A DNA stretch of 64,000 nt, from positions 3,997,001 through 4,061,000 of the forward strand of contig NZ_CP118615.1 in assembly GCF_028993575.1 (NCBI RefSeq). Reading direction: 5' to 3'. Position numbers and translations under genes: made by a program. The stretch is from Micromonospora cathayae (GTDB taxonomy: Bacteria; Actinomycetota; Actinomycetes; Mycobacteriales; Micromonosporaceae). Each line of letters begins with the position of its first letter. Position 1 is the first letter of the stretch. The notes under the pieces are model-generated. The model ran no database searches. It worked only from the letters and a program-made list of their open reading frames with translations, and had not been told where the DNA came from. Of this stretch, positions 15,203-22,458 are shown one piece after another.

Positions 15203-15874
15203 TCAGCCGACCGCGACGAGGGAGCGGTGGTGCTTCGGGTTCTCGATCTCGTCGATCAGAGCGACGGCGAGGTCGGCGTACGAGAAGGCCGGGGCGCCCT
15301 GCTCCGAGGGCAGCACCTGGGCGCCCCCGGTGCGGTAGCGGCCGGTGCGCTCGGCCTCGTGGTCGAGGACGGCCGGCGGCGGGGCGAGGACCACCCAGTC
15401 GACGGTGGTGTCGGCGTTGCGCAGGACCTCCAGCTCGGCGACGTGGCCGAGGGAGAAGATCCGGCCCTCCGCCGGGAAGTTCGGCGTGTCGTGAACCATC
15501 ACACCCGGCGCGACCTCCAGGTTGGTCCCGATCCCGACGACCACCAGCCGGCCGACGCCGGCCTGGCCCAGCCCCTCGACCAGCGCGCGGGCGGCGCGGC
15601 TGAAGTACTCGTCGACCGGCAGGCCCGACTGGTAGGCGGCCTGCACGGCGGCGTCGTGGCCGGCGGCGACGGCGGCCACGCTGTCGGCATCGGTCACGTC
15701 GCCCCGGACGACCGTCACCTGGTCGCCGGCCAGCGCGGCGTACGTGGCGGTGTCCCGGACGACCGCGGTCACCTGGTGGCCGCGCGAGACGGCCTCGGCG
15801 ACCACCCGACGACCAGCCCTGCCACCGGCACCGAAGACGACGATCCTGCTCACCGTGGATACTCCGTTCGCCAT
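15203..15874 (-). CDS. NAD(P)-binding SDR/NmrA-like reductase
   Basis: 223 residues starting with the nucleotide-binding motif SRIVVFGAGGRAGRRVV. It continues with VTAVVRDTATYAAL, VVRGDVTDADSVAAV and RLVVVGIGTNLEV, the pattern of NAD(P)H-binding atypical SDRs. The ATG at 15874 is used; an internal GTG at 15853 is equally possible. It is divergent from a HxlR regulator 86 bases away, a common arrangement in which HxlR senses redox or quinone-type electrophiles and controls the reductase. The substrate is unknown. Confidence 0.8.
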   Translation of the reverse strand: MANGVSTVSRIVVFGAGGRAGRRVVAEAVSRGHQVTAVVRDTATYAALAGDQVTVVRGDVTDADSVAAVAAGHDAAVQAAYQSGLPVDEYFSRAARALVEGLGQAGVGRLVVVGIGTNLEVAPGVMVHDTPNFPAEGRIFSLGHVAELEVLRNADTTVDWVVLAPPPAVLDHEAERTGRYRTGGAQVLPSEQGAPAFSYADLAVALIDEIENPKHHRSLVAVG

Positions 15875-15960
15875 GACCGGGAACCGTCCCCGGCCGATGG
15901 GCCGAACGCTAGCCGGCGACACCCTGGTTCCCGCAACGGTAGTTACGTAGGCTGGAGAGA

Positions 15961-16344
15961 GTGAGCGAGCCACTTGACCCGGCCATGTTCGCGGAGTGTG
16001 TGGATGGCCCGTCACCGGTCCGTGTCGGCGACAAATGGACCGGCAAGATCCTGGCCTGCCTGAAAACCGGGCGCCGCCGCTTCTCGGAACTGCAGGTGCC
16101 GTTACCGGGCATCACGCCGAAGGTGCTCACCGAATCGCTGCGCGCGATGGAACGTGACGGGATGGTCACGCGTACCGCCTACCCGGAGGTGCCGCCCCGG
16201 GTGGAGTACGAACTCACGCCACTGGGACATGCCCTGCTGGAGCTCATGAGCACCTGCTGCGACTGGACCGCCGCCCACCTCGACGAGCTGCGGGACGCCC
16301 GCCGGGCGTACGAGCAGCGCTCCACCCGGGGGTCCGCGGCGTAG
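15961..16344 (+). CDS. HxlR-family transcriptional regulator
   Basis: 127 residues forming one winged-helix domain: VGDKWTGKILACLKTGRRRF, SELQVPLPGITPKVLTESLR, and the wing MVTRTAYPEVPPRVEYELTP. The usual N-terminal Cys is present (AECVDG), which in several family members reacts with aldehydes or oxidants. The start is a GTG. The 86-base divergent gap contains TTACGTA in GGTAGTTACGTAGGC (15939-15953), a plausible operator. Likely controls the SDR gene. Confidence 0.88.
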   Translation: MSEPLDPAMFAECVDGPSPVRVGDKWTGKILACLKTGRRRFSELQVPLPGITPKVLTESLRAMERDGMVTRTAYPEVPPRVEYELTPLGHALLELMSTCCDWTAAHLDELRDARRAYEQRSTRGSAA

Positions 16345-16516
16345 TCCGCGGAGATCCGGGCCGCCGTCCCAGCTCCGTGGGGCGTCGATCGTGGACCGGT
16401 CTCCGTCGGTGTCGGTCGCGGAGCCCACCTCCGTCAGCGTCGACCCTCGGCCCGGCGGGCCGGCGTGACCCGCGGTCGGGGGCGGCGGGACGGTGCGACG
16501 GCCGGCTGAGCCGGCG

Positions 16517-17272
16517 TCACCCCCGGCGGATCGCCTGGAGGTCGATCCGCCGGGTGTCGTACCAGTTCCGGCTGAACAACACGATCCGGTCGGCCCGGGT
16601 GGCCGGGAAGTGCCGCTGTTCGAGCAGGAGCACCGGGACGTCGGGCGCGACGTCCAGGCGGTCGCGCAGGTCCGGGTCGGGAAGCACCGGCACGAAGCGG
16701 GCGACCGCCTGCCGGACCGGCAGCCCGAGGTCGGCGAGGACGTCGTAGAGCGAGTCCCGGGTGCCGAAGCCGTCGAGCGCGGTGGGGTCCGGCAGCAGGT
16801 CCGCCGGAATCCACTCGGCGCAGTGCACCACGGGAACGCCGTCGGCGGTCCGGGTACGGCTGATGTGCACGACCGGATCGCCCGGGTCGATCCGCAGGTC
16901 CCCGGCGAGTGACCGGTCCGCGACGACGTGCCGCACCCGCAGCCCGGTGGTGCCCGGCCGGCGGCCGAGCAGCGCGATGCCGCGCCCGGTGCCGACCAGC
17001 CGCTCCAGGCCGTCGGCCGGATGGGGGGTCGTCGCGACGAACGTGCCGACGCCCCGCCGGCGCACCAGCAGGAGATCCGCGATCAGTTCGGCGACGGCCG
17101 CGCGCAGGGTCGGCCGGCTCACCCCCAGCCGCCGGGCCAGTTCCGGCTCCGCGGGGAGCTGTTGGCCGGGCGCGAAGACTCCGCTGTGGATCAGCTCCCG
17201 GAGGCGGGTCGCGGCGCGGTCCCCGAGCGTCTGGGCTTCGGTGTCGAGTCGTATCGACCAGTTGGTCTCCAT
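16517..17272 (-). CDS. GntR-family regulator with UTRA effector domain
   Basis: 251 residues. The N-terminal winged helix spans about 15-85 (ATRLRELIHSGVFAPGQQLP, LARRLGVSRPTLRAAVAELI, RRRGVGTFV). The UTRA domain follows (SLAGDLRIDPGDPVVHISRT, VHCAEWIPADLL, LLLEQRHFP). It ends with NWYDTRRIDLQAIRRG. An AGGAGG stands just before the ATG. UTRA regulators usually sense sugars, sugar phosphates or amino-acid derivatives. No catabolic operon adjoins it, so the target is unclear. The 236 bases upstream to 17508 hold no gene I can support. Confidence 0.88.
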   Translation of the reverse strand: METNWSIRLDTEAQTLGDRAATRLRELIHSGVFAPGQQLPAEPELARRLGVSRPTLRAAVAELIADLLLVRRRGVGTFVATTPHPADGLERLVGTGRGIALLGRRPGTTGLRVRHVVADRSLAGDLRIDPGDPVVHISRTRTADGVPVVHCAEWIPADLLPDPTALDGFGTRDSLYDVLADLGLPVRQAVARFVPVLPDPDLRDRLDVAPDVPVLLLEQRHFPATRADRIVLFSRNWYDTRRIDLQAIRRG

Positions 17273-17508
17273 GACGCCTCCTGGATGTCAGACGTGTGGC
17301 GGCAGCTGGTGCCGCGACCGGACGCGGCAGCCGGCGCGGCTGACCTGCCGGCGCCGGGCGGCCCACGGTGGTCGGCACGACGTCGGGCCGGCCACCGGCC
17401 TGGTGCCGGTCCCGCCCGGTACCACCCACCATCATGGACGGTCGGGGTCGACACCCCGGCCGGCCCGGCGGGTGTCCGGGCCGGGACGACCCGTCGTCGC
17501 GCCGCGGG

Positions 17509-17703
17509 CTAGGTGACCGTGGTCCGGTACGGCCGGGGGCGGCCGGCGTGCCGGGGGAACTGCGGGACCGGTGACGGTGTGCGCCCGTCGTCGACCGTCA
17601 CCGCCGGCCCGGTGACGTGCCGGTGCCAGCCCAGCGGGGTGCGGCCGACCCGGAAACCGGGCGGTACCCCGGCGACCGTCGTCGGTTCGAGGCGAGCCGT
17701 CAT
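17509..17703 (-). CDS. Small hypothetical protein (64 aa)
   Basis: MTARLEPTTVAGVPPGFRVG begins a 64-residue basic, Pro-rich protein with no membrane segment. A strong binding site (GGGAGGA) precedes the ATG. I do not recognise the family; the central GWHRHVTGPAVTVDDGR segment reads like a folded core rather than random translation. It stands 236 bases upstream of the GntR gene on the same strand, so the two may be co-transcribed. Confidence 0.5.
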   Translation of the reverse strand: MTARLEPTTVAGVPPGFRVGRTPLGWHRHVTGPAVTVDDGRTPSPVPQFPRHAGRPRPYRTTVT

Positions 17704-17837
17704 CGCGCAGTCCTCCCGTGGCCTGCCGTGGTGCGTCGGAGATATTCGCGCCAATCGGTATTCTCGCCCCTACCGTCGGTACGCGCAGCCCCCGGGTGGG
17801 GGTCGTCGCCCGCGGATCCGATCGGGCAGAATGCGGC

Positions 17838-18665
17838 ATGGACCCCGATGTGCGGCACTACCTCCGGCAACTGGTCGACGTCGCCCGTGACGTCCTCGGC
17901 GGCAACCTCGTCGGCGGATACGCGGCCGGTTCGGTCGCACTGGACGCGTACCAGCCGGGGCGCAGCGACATCGACGTGGCGCTGCTCTGCGCGCAGGCCC
18001 CGGGGTCGGCCCGGGGCCGGGAGTTGGTGGCGAGGCTGCGGCACGAGGCCCTGCCCTGCCCGGCGCGTGGTCTCGAACTCGTCCTCTACCGCACGGCGGT
18101 GGCCCGGTCCGGCACCCCGGAGCCCGGCTTCGACCTCGAACTGAACACCGGGCCGGGGCTGCCCTTCCGGGCCAGTGTGGCCGGCCACGACCGGCCGGCC
18201 GCCGACGGGCTGTTCTGGTACGGCCTGGACCGCAGCATCCTGCACCAGCACGGGCAGACCCTGTTCGGGCCACCCGCCGCCGAGGCGTTCACCGATCCGG
18301 CTCCGGCGGACCTGCGTCGGCTGCTGGTCGACGCGCTCCGGTGGTGGCTGGCCCGGCCGCAGCCGGACGGCACCGGTCCCGCGCCGGGCGCCGGGGACGC
18401 GGTGCTCGGCGCCTGCCGGTCGCTGGTGCGGTTCCGGGACGGCGAGTGGCTGCCGAAGGTCGGGGCCGGCCGGCGGTTGCTGCGTACCGGCTGGCCGGCC
18501 GAGGTGATCGAGCGGTCCATCGCGGCCCGGAGCGGGGGCACGCCGCCCGACGGCGCGCAGGCCCGTGCCTTCCAGCGCCGGGTCCTGGCGGAGATCGGTG
18601 GACCCGGCGGCCGGTCGGGCGACGACGACCCGGCCGGCCCCGGACCCTATGCTGTGCCGTCGTGA
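17838..18665 (+). CDS. AadA-like nucleotidyltransferase domain protein
   Basis: 275 residues. The polymerase-beta-type motif is GGYAAGSVALDAYQPGRSDI followed by DVAL: G-S, about ten residues, then DxD, binding Mg-ATP. A C-terminal helical region (DLRRLLVDALRWWLARP, LGACRSLVRFRDG) resembles the aminoglycoside 3''-adenylyltransferase helical domain. Family members modify streptomycin or spectinomycin, but most chromosomal copies in actinomycetes have no proven substrate. The ATG at 17838 is chosen because upstream sequence is unlike the family. The stop overlaps the next GTG (GTGA). Confidence 0.78.
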   Translation: MDPDVRHYLRQLVDVARDVLGGNLVGGYAAGSVALDAYQPGRSDIDVALLCAQAPGSARGRELVARLRHEALPCPARGLELVLYRTAVARSGTPEPGFDLELNTGPGLPFRASVAGHDRPAADGLFWYGLDRSILHQHGQTLFGPPAAEAFTDPAPADLRRLLVDALRWWLARPQPDGTGPAPGAGDAVLGACRSLVRFRDGEWLPKVGAGRRLLRTGWPAEVIERSIAARSGGTPPDGAQARAFQRRVLAEIGGPGGRSGDDDPAGPGPYAVPS

Positions 18666-19024
18666 GCACCGACGATCGACCGGCTGCGTCCACGCCGGAG
18701 GAGCCCGCCGGACTCGGCGCGTTGCGGGCCTGGTGGCGGCTGCCGAAGCAGACCCGCCGGGAGGTACTGGCGCTCAGCCGGTCCGGTCGGCGGCATTCCG
18801 ATCCGATGGTCGCCTGGGCGGCGTGGCGGTGGGCGCAGACGGTGCTGCCCGTCGGGGCTCCGGAGCCGGGTCGGATCCGCAACATCGCCAGTGGAGCCGG
18901 GTTCTTCGCGCTGATCGCGGTCGAGCTGTTCCTCGGCGGCGACCCGACTGATCCCCCGAAGCCGCACTGGCTGGACCGGCGCCGGGCCCGGCCGATCCTG
19001 CGCCTGGGGCCGCCGCTGTCGTAG
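18662..19024 (+). CDS. Hypothetical actinobacterial protein
   Basis: 120 residues from the GTG that overlaps the preceding stop by four bases. A Trp/Arg-rich segment (LGALRAWWRLPKQTRREVLA) is followed by WAAWRWAQTVLP and one hydrophobic stretch (AGFFALIAVELFLGG) near residues 80-95. The basic tail ends with DRRRARPILRLGPPLS. I do not recognise a domain. Its coupling to the nucleotidyltransferase suggests a joint transcript only. Confidence 0.6.
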   Translation: MSTDDRPAASTPEEPAGLGALRAWWRLPKQTRREVLALSRSGRRHSDPMVAWAAWRWAQTVLPVGAPEPGRIRNIASGAGFFALIAVELFLGGDPTDPPKPHWLDRRRARPILRLGPPLS

Positions 19025-19053
19025 CCGTTCCCGGCCCCGGAGCGGCCGGGGGC

Positions 19054-19090
19054 CGGCCCGGCCGGGCGACGACGGTCCCCGGCCGGGCCG
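19054..19090. terminator. Bidirectional hairpin terminator
   Basis: A perfect 13-base-pair stem: CGGCCCGGCCGGG (19054-19066) pairs with CCCGGCCGGGCCG (19078-19090) across an 11-base loop. It lies in the 71-base gap between two convergent genes, so it can serve both. Confidence 0.7.
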
Positions 19091-19095
19091 GGGCG

Positions 19096-20070
19096 TCATC
19101 CGCCCGGCCGGGTCCGGTCCGGGTCGGTCCCGGCGGCGGCCGGGGTGGTGGCGGCCGGGGTGGCAGCGAGACTCCACAGGATCGAGGCGGCCAGGGTCAC
19201 CACGATGACGCCGAGGGTGACCGGGATGGGCAGCTTGCCGACCGGGGTCTCGGAGAGGATCAGCTTGATCCCGGCGAAGGCGAGCAGGACGGCCAGCCCG
19301 TAGTGCAGCTTGGTGAACCGGCGCAGCAGACCGGCCAGGCAGAAGTACAGGCTGCGCAGGCCGAGCACGGCGAAGGCGTTGGCGGTCCAGACGATGAACG
19401 TGCTGGTGGTGATGGCCAGGACGGCGGCGACCGAGTCGATCGCGAAGATCAGGTCGGTGGCCTCCACGGCGATCAGGACGACGAAGAGCAGGGTGGCCGT
19501 CCGCCGGCCGTCGATCCGGGTGAAGAACCGGTCGCCGTGGTACCGGGCGTCGGTGCGGACGACCCGGCGGACCGCCCGGACCACGAGGTTGCGGTCCGGG
19601 TCGATCTCCTGGTCGTGCTTGAAGGCCATCTTCCAGCCGGTCCAGACGAGGAACGCGCCGAAGAGGTAGGCGGTCCAGAAGAACGTCTCCAGCAGTTCCG
19701 CGCCGACGAAGATGAACACCAGCCGGAACAGCAGCGCCCCGACCACGCCCCAGAAGAGCACCTTGTGCTGGTAGGCGGCGGGCACCGCGAAGTACGTGAA
19801 GATCAGGGCGAAGACGAAGACGTTGTCGACCGACAGCGCCTTCTCGATCAGGTAGCCGGCGTAGTAGGTGCCGGCGGCCTCCCCTCCCTGCCAGGCCCAG
19901 AGCAGCAGGCCGAAGGCCAGGCCGGCGGCGATCCAGACCCCCGACCAGACGGCGGCCTCGCGGAAGCCGATGACGTGGTTGTCGCGGTGCAGGAACAGGT
20001 CCACGGCGAGCATCGCCGCGATGGCCAGGGTGAGGGCCAGCCAGGCCCACCAGGGTACGGACACGGACAC
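19096..20070 (-). CDS. terC: TerC/Alx-family membrane protein, probable manganese exporter
   Basis: 324 residues with about eight membrane helices. The conserved acidic motifs of the TerC family are in KALSVDNVFVFALIF, VEATDLIFAIDSV and GIKLILSE. Bacterial Alx/YkoY/MeeF members export Mn(II) or help load exported metalloproteins; tellurite resistance is the historical name. The GTG at 20070 follows GGAGGGAG. A probable yybP-ykoY riboswitch lies in the leader, so translation or transcription should respond to Mn(II). The C-terminal 25 residues are Ala/Thr/Pro-rich. Confidence 0.92.
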   Translation of the reverse strand: MSVSVPWWAWLALTLAIAAMLAVDLFLHRDNHVIGFREAAVWSGVWIAAGLAFGLLLWAWQGGEAAGTYYAGYLIEKALSVDNVFVFALIFTYFAVPAAYQHKVLFWGVVGALLFRLVFIFVGAELLETFFWTAYLFGAFLVWTGWKMAFKHDQEIDPDRNLVVRAVRRVVRTDARYHGDRFFTRIDGRRTATLLFVVLIAVEATDLIFAIDSVAAVLAITTSTFIVWTANAFAVLGLRSLYFCLAGLLRRFTKLHYGLAVLLAFAGIKLILSETPVGKLPIPVTLGVIVVTLAASILWSLAATPAATTPAAAGTDPDRTRPGG

Positions 20071-20117
20071 GGTGCGGACTCCCTCCGACCGGGCCGGCGC
20101 GGTGGCCGGCGTACGGG

Positions 20118-20220
20118 TCGAAGGTCTCCCCGGACCGCCGCTGCGGCGGCCCGCGTGGCCGGGACCCGGGTGGGTCCGTACTGACGGCGACGCGTCCGGT
20201 GGCGGGTACTCCCCCTCGAA
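20118..20220 (-). promoter_or_regulatory. Candidate yybP-ykoY manganese riboswitch in the terC leader
   Basis: Read on the minus strand, the leader begins TTCGAGGGGGAGTACCC and ends GGGGAGACCTTCGA. In yybP-ykoY aptamers the L1 loop has GGGGAGUA and the L3 side has AGACCUU, with the flanking sequences pairing as P1; here UCGAGG pairs with CCUUCGA. A GC hairpin (GGCCGCCGC/GCGGCGGTCC) lies between. Position, about 47 bases before a TerC gene, is the classical context of this riboswitch. Confidence 0.72.
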
Positions 20221-20270
20221 TTACGACTGATTATTCACGAAGCAGGGTTCATGTGTCTAGTGGTGGTCGG

Positions 20271-20438
20271 TCAGTGTTGCCGGGTCAGCACCCGACGGCT
20301 CTTGACCACCGCGAGCACGAACACCGCGAGTAGGGCCACCGCGCCGATGATCATCAGCCAGCGCGCGGCTTCGAGCAGCAGTCCGAGCAGGATCAGCGCG
20401 GCGGCGATGACCCCGACGACGACGAGCAGTGTCCGCAT
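20271..20438 (-). CDS. Small two-helix membrane protein (55 aa)
   Basis: The reading frame from the ATG at 20438 encodes MRTLLVVVGVIAAALILLGL and a second hydrophobic helix (LMIIGAVALLAVFVLAVV), ending in a basic tail KSRRVLTRQH. AGGAGG lies six bases upstream of the ATG. No cargo or enzyme motif is visible; tiny proteins of this kind are common in actinomycetes and of unknown role. It lies 51 bases upstream of the riboswitch on the same strand but is probably a separate transcript. Confidence 0.6.
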   Translation of the reverse strand: MRTLLVVVGVIAAALILLGLLLEAARWLMIIGAVALLAVFVLAVVKSRRVLTRQH

Positions 20439-20522
20439 GGCTGGCCTCCTGATGTCTGCGCGGACGGCACGGTCGGCGGTGACTTCCCCGGCGGCGGTCC
20501 GGTATGCCCACCGAGTACGGCG

Positions 20523-20556
20523 ACGGGCCGGCCCCTGGTGGTGGGGGCCGGCCCGT
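20523..20556 (-). terminator. Hairpin terminator of the C39-type peptidase gene
   Basis: A perfect 13-base-pair stem, ACGGGCCGGCCCC (20523-20535) with GGGGCCGGCCCGT (20544-20556), around an 8-base loop, begins 20 bases past the stop of the secreted peptidase gene. Confidence 0.75.
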
Positions 20557-20575
20557 GGTGGGTTGGTGTTCGGGG

Positions 20576-21199
20576 TCAGCTGGTGGAGTAGCCGCGGGTG
20601 GCGATCCAGTCGGCGAGGTTGTCGGTGGTGATCCAGTAGGAGGCTTGGTTGGGGTTGGCGGAGTCGGCGATCTTGACGGTGTGGCCGTTGTCGCGGTAGC
20701 CGACGACGCTGATGTAGTGGCCGCCTTCGAAGGAGTGGGGGGTGCCGTTGGTGTCGGTGGTGGTGCCGGCGATGTTGGCGACGACGGCGCGTCCGTCGTT
20801 GACGGTCTTGATGATGTCGGCGCGGAGGGTGTCGGTCTGCTTGTCGTCGGCCTTGGGGGTGGGGATCTCGATGGTGCGGTACTTGTTGCCGGTTTCCTTG
20901 TTGAGGTAGCGGGTGATGTCGGTGGCGGAGTTGGTGCCGGCCTCGGTGGTGCCCATGTGTCGGGCGGCTTCGTCGACGCTGGGGTTCTTGTCGATGGCGG
21001 TGAGGGCGTTACGGGCGGCGGCGGGTCCGCAGTAGTAGAAGTTCGGCTGGGCTTCGTAGCGGATGCTCAGTTCCCGGCCGCCGTTGGGGCGGTCGGTGGT
21101 GGGGCTGCCGGCGAAGGCGGCGGCGGGGGCGGCGATGGCGCCGCCGATGATGGCGGTGCCGGCGATGGTGAGTGCGGTCTTACGGATGATGGTGGTCAT
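20576..21199 (-). CDS. Secreted C39-like papain-fold peptidase
   Basis: 207 residues. A signal peptide spans residues 1-30 (MTTIIRKTALTIAGTAIIGG, then APAAAFAG). The mature part has the peptidase_C39_2 pattern: nucleophile Cys in QPNFYYCGPAAARNAL, His in SFEGGHYISVVGYRDNG, and Asp in VKIADSANP. Without an ABC transporter domain it is a free extracellular protease or a toxin/inhibitor-like relative. The ATG at 21199 follows GAGGGAG. The gene has its own ECF-type promoter at 21418-21451, giving a leader of about 210 bases, and a strong terminator. Confidence 0.82.
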   Translation of the reverse strand: MTTIIRKTALTIAGTAIIGGAIAAPAAAFAGSPTTDRPNGGRELSIRYEAQPNFYYCGPAAARNALTAIDKNPSVDEAARHMGTTEAGTNSATDITRYLNKETGNKYRTIEIPTPKADDKQTDTLRADIIKTVNDGRAVVANIAGTTTDTNGTPHSFEGGHYISVVGYRDNGHTVKIADSANPNQASYWITTDNLADWIATRGYSTS

Positions 21200-21417
21200 G
21201 GTGACTCCCTCTTCCGTCGGGGGTGGTGCCGGGGGGATGCCCGCGCGGTTGGGGTCGACCCCGGGGTGGGGGACCGCTGGGTGGCGCGGGGGGAAGGTCG
21301 GGGTGACGCCGGGGTGCTCGGGGCGTCGGGAGGGTGTAACGAGTCCGGGCCGGCGCGCATTCCACCCTCGGGGGGTGGTCGCGCTGCGGGGGTGGGGGCC
21401 TGGTGCTCGCGTCTGGA

Positions 21418-21451
21418 CCATGTACAACCGGTCCGGGGGGCGGGTCATTCC
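21418..21451 (-). promoter_or_regulatory. ECF-type promoter GGAAT-N18-GTTGTACATGG for the C39-type peptidase
   Basis: On the minus strand GGAAT (21451-21447) is followed after exactly 18 bases by GTTGTACATGG (21428-21418). The same two elements with the same spacing occur upstream of the secreted lysozyme-like gene at 58144-58177. The element order and sequence match ECF sigma promoters of the GGAA(C/T)...GTT class. The remainder of the 21200-21631 gap holds a G-rich leader and no other gene I can support. Confidence 0.65.
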
Positions 21452-21631
21452 GGCTGGCGGCCCGCGACCGGGGCCGGATATCCGGACATCAGCCCCACAA
21501 CCGGACACCAGTCGAGGAGTGGGCCCCCGGGACCCGGACACCGGACGCCGGACCGACGATCGTCGCGGCACCGGACGACCCGGCGGTGGTCCGGACGACG
21601 GCCGCAGGGCGTCGGAGCGGGCCGCCCTGGA

Positions 21632-22360
21632 CTACCGGCGCGCCAGGTAGACGGTGTTGGTCGACTCGCCGCCCTGCAACGGGTTGGCGAAGCTGACCAC
21701 GTGCGCCTCCGTGTCCCGGAAGACCGCGTCGAGGGTACGCCGGAAACCGTCGTCGGGCGGGTCGTTCGACCAGAGCGCGAACACCCCGTCCGGATGCAGG
21801 TGACCGGCGAGCCGACGCAGCCCGTCGGCCGTGTAGAACGGCGCGTGGCTGGCGTGCAGCACCTGGCGCGGCGAGTGGTCGACGTCGAGCAGGACGGCGT
21901 GGAACCGGCGACCGGGCGCATCCGGGTCGAAACCCCCCTCGCCGGCCACCACGGCGAAGAAGTCCGCCAGTACGAACCGGTTCCGAGGGTCGGTGGCGAG
22001 CCCGGCGGCGAACGGGAGCAGCTTCCGGCGGTGCCAGTCGATCACGTCCTCGATCGCCTCGACGACCAGCAGGGACCGCACCCGGGGGTCGGCCAGCGCG
22101 GTCCGCGCGGTGTAGCCGAGACCGAGCCCGCCGACCACCACGTCCAGCTCCGCGCCCGGGTCCGGCAACCAGGCCAGACCGAGTCGGGCCAGCTCGATCT
22201 CCGCCACCGGGAAGAGGCTCGACATCAGGTACTCGTCGTCGAGCTTGACCTCGTACACCTCGACGTCGAGCAGCGGGTCGCGGCGACGGCGGAGGCTGAT
22301 CTCCCCGATCGGGGTCTCCCGCCAGGCGAGTTCCTCGAAACGAGCGGCCACGTTCCCCAC
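21632..22360 (-). CDS. Spermidine synthase-like methyltransferase-fold protein
   Basis: 242 residues. The Rossmann-like core has the glycine-rich motif DVVVGGLGLGYTARTAL, the acidic residue after strand 2 (LLVVEAIEDVIDWH), VLADFFAVV, and FHAVLLDVDHSP at the catalytic strand. YTADGLRRLAGHLHPDGVFA follows as in spermidine synthases. The aminopropyltransfer motif is not complete, so the substrate may differ. The GTG at 22360 is the best start available; upstream sequence is Pro/Arg-rich. It stands alone, divergent from the EccB gene. Confidence 0.75.
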   Translation of the reverse strand: MGNVAARFEELAWRETPIGEISLRRRRDPLLDVEVYEVKLDDEYLMSSLFPVAEIELARLGLAWLPDPGAELDVVVGGLGLGYTARTALADPRVRSLLVVEAIEDVIDWHRRKLLPFAAGLATDPRNRFVLADFFAVVAGEGGFDPDAPGRRFHAVLLDVDHSPRQVLHASHAPFYTADGLRRLAGHLHPDGVFALWSNDPPDDGFRRTLDAVFRDTEAHVVSFANPLQGGESTNTVYLARR

Positions 22361-22458
22361 TTCCCGGCCGGGGACCGGCCGCAGCGCGCGACGGCCGCCC
22401 TCGACGGGCCGGCCGGAGGCTTATCCTATGGCCCGACCGACCACGGGGAAGGGTAGGC

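Noticed and set aside
16501..16515. GCCGGCTGAGCCGGC as a terminator between the HxlR and GntR genes
   Set aside because: Six-base stem with a three-base loop is at the level expected by chance in sequence this GC-rich.
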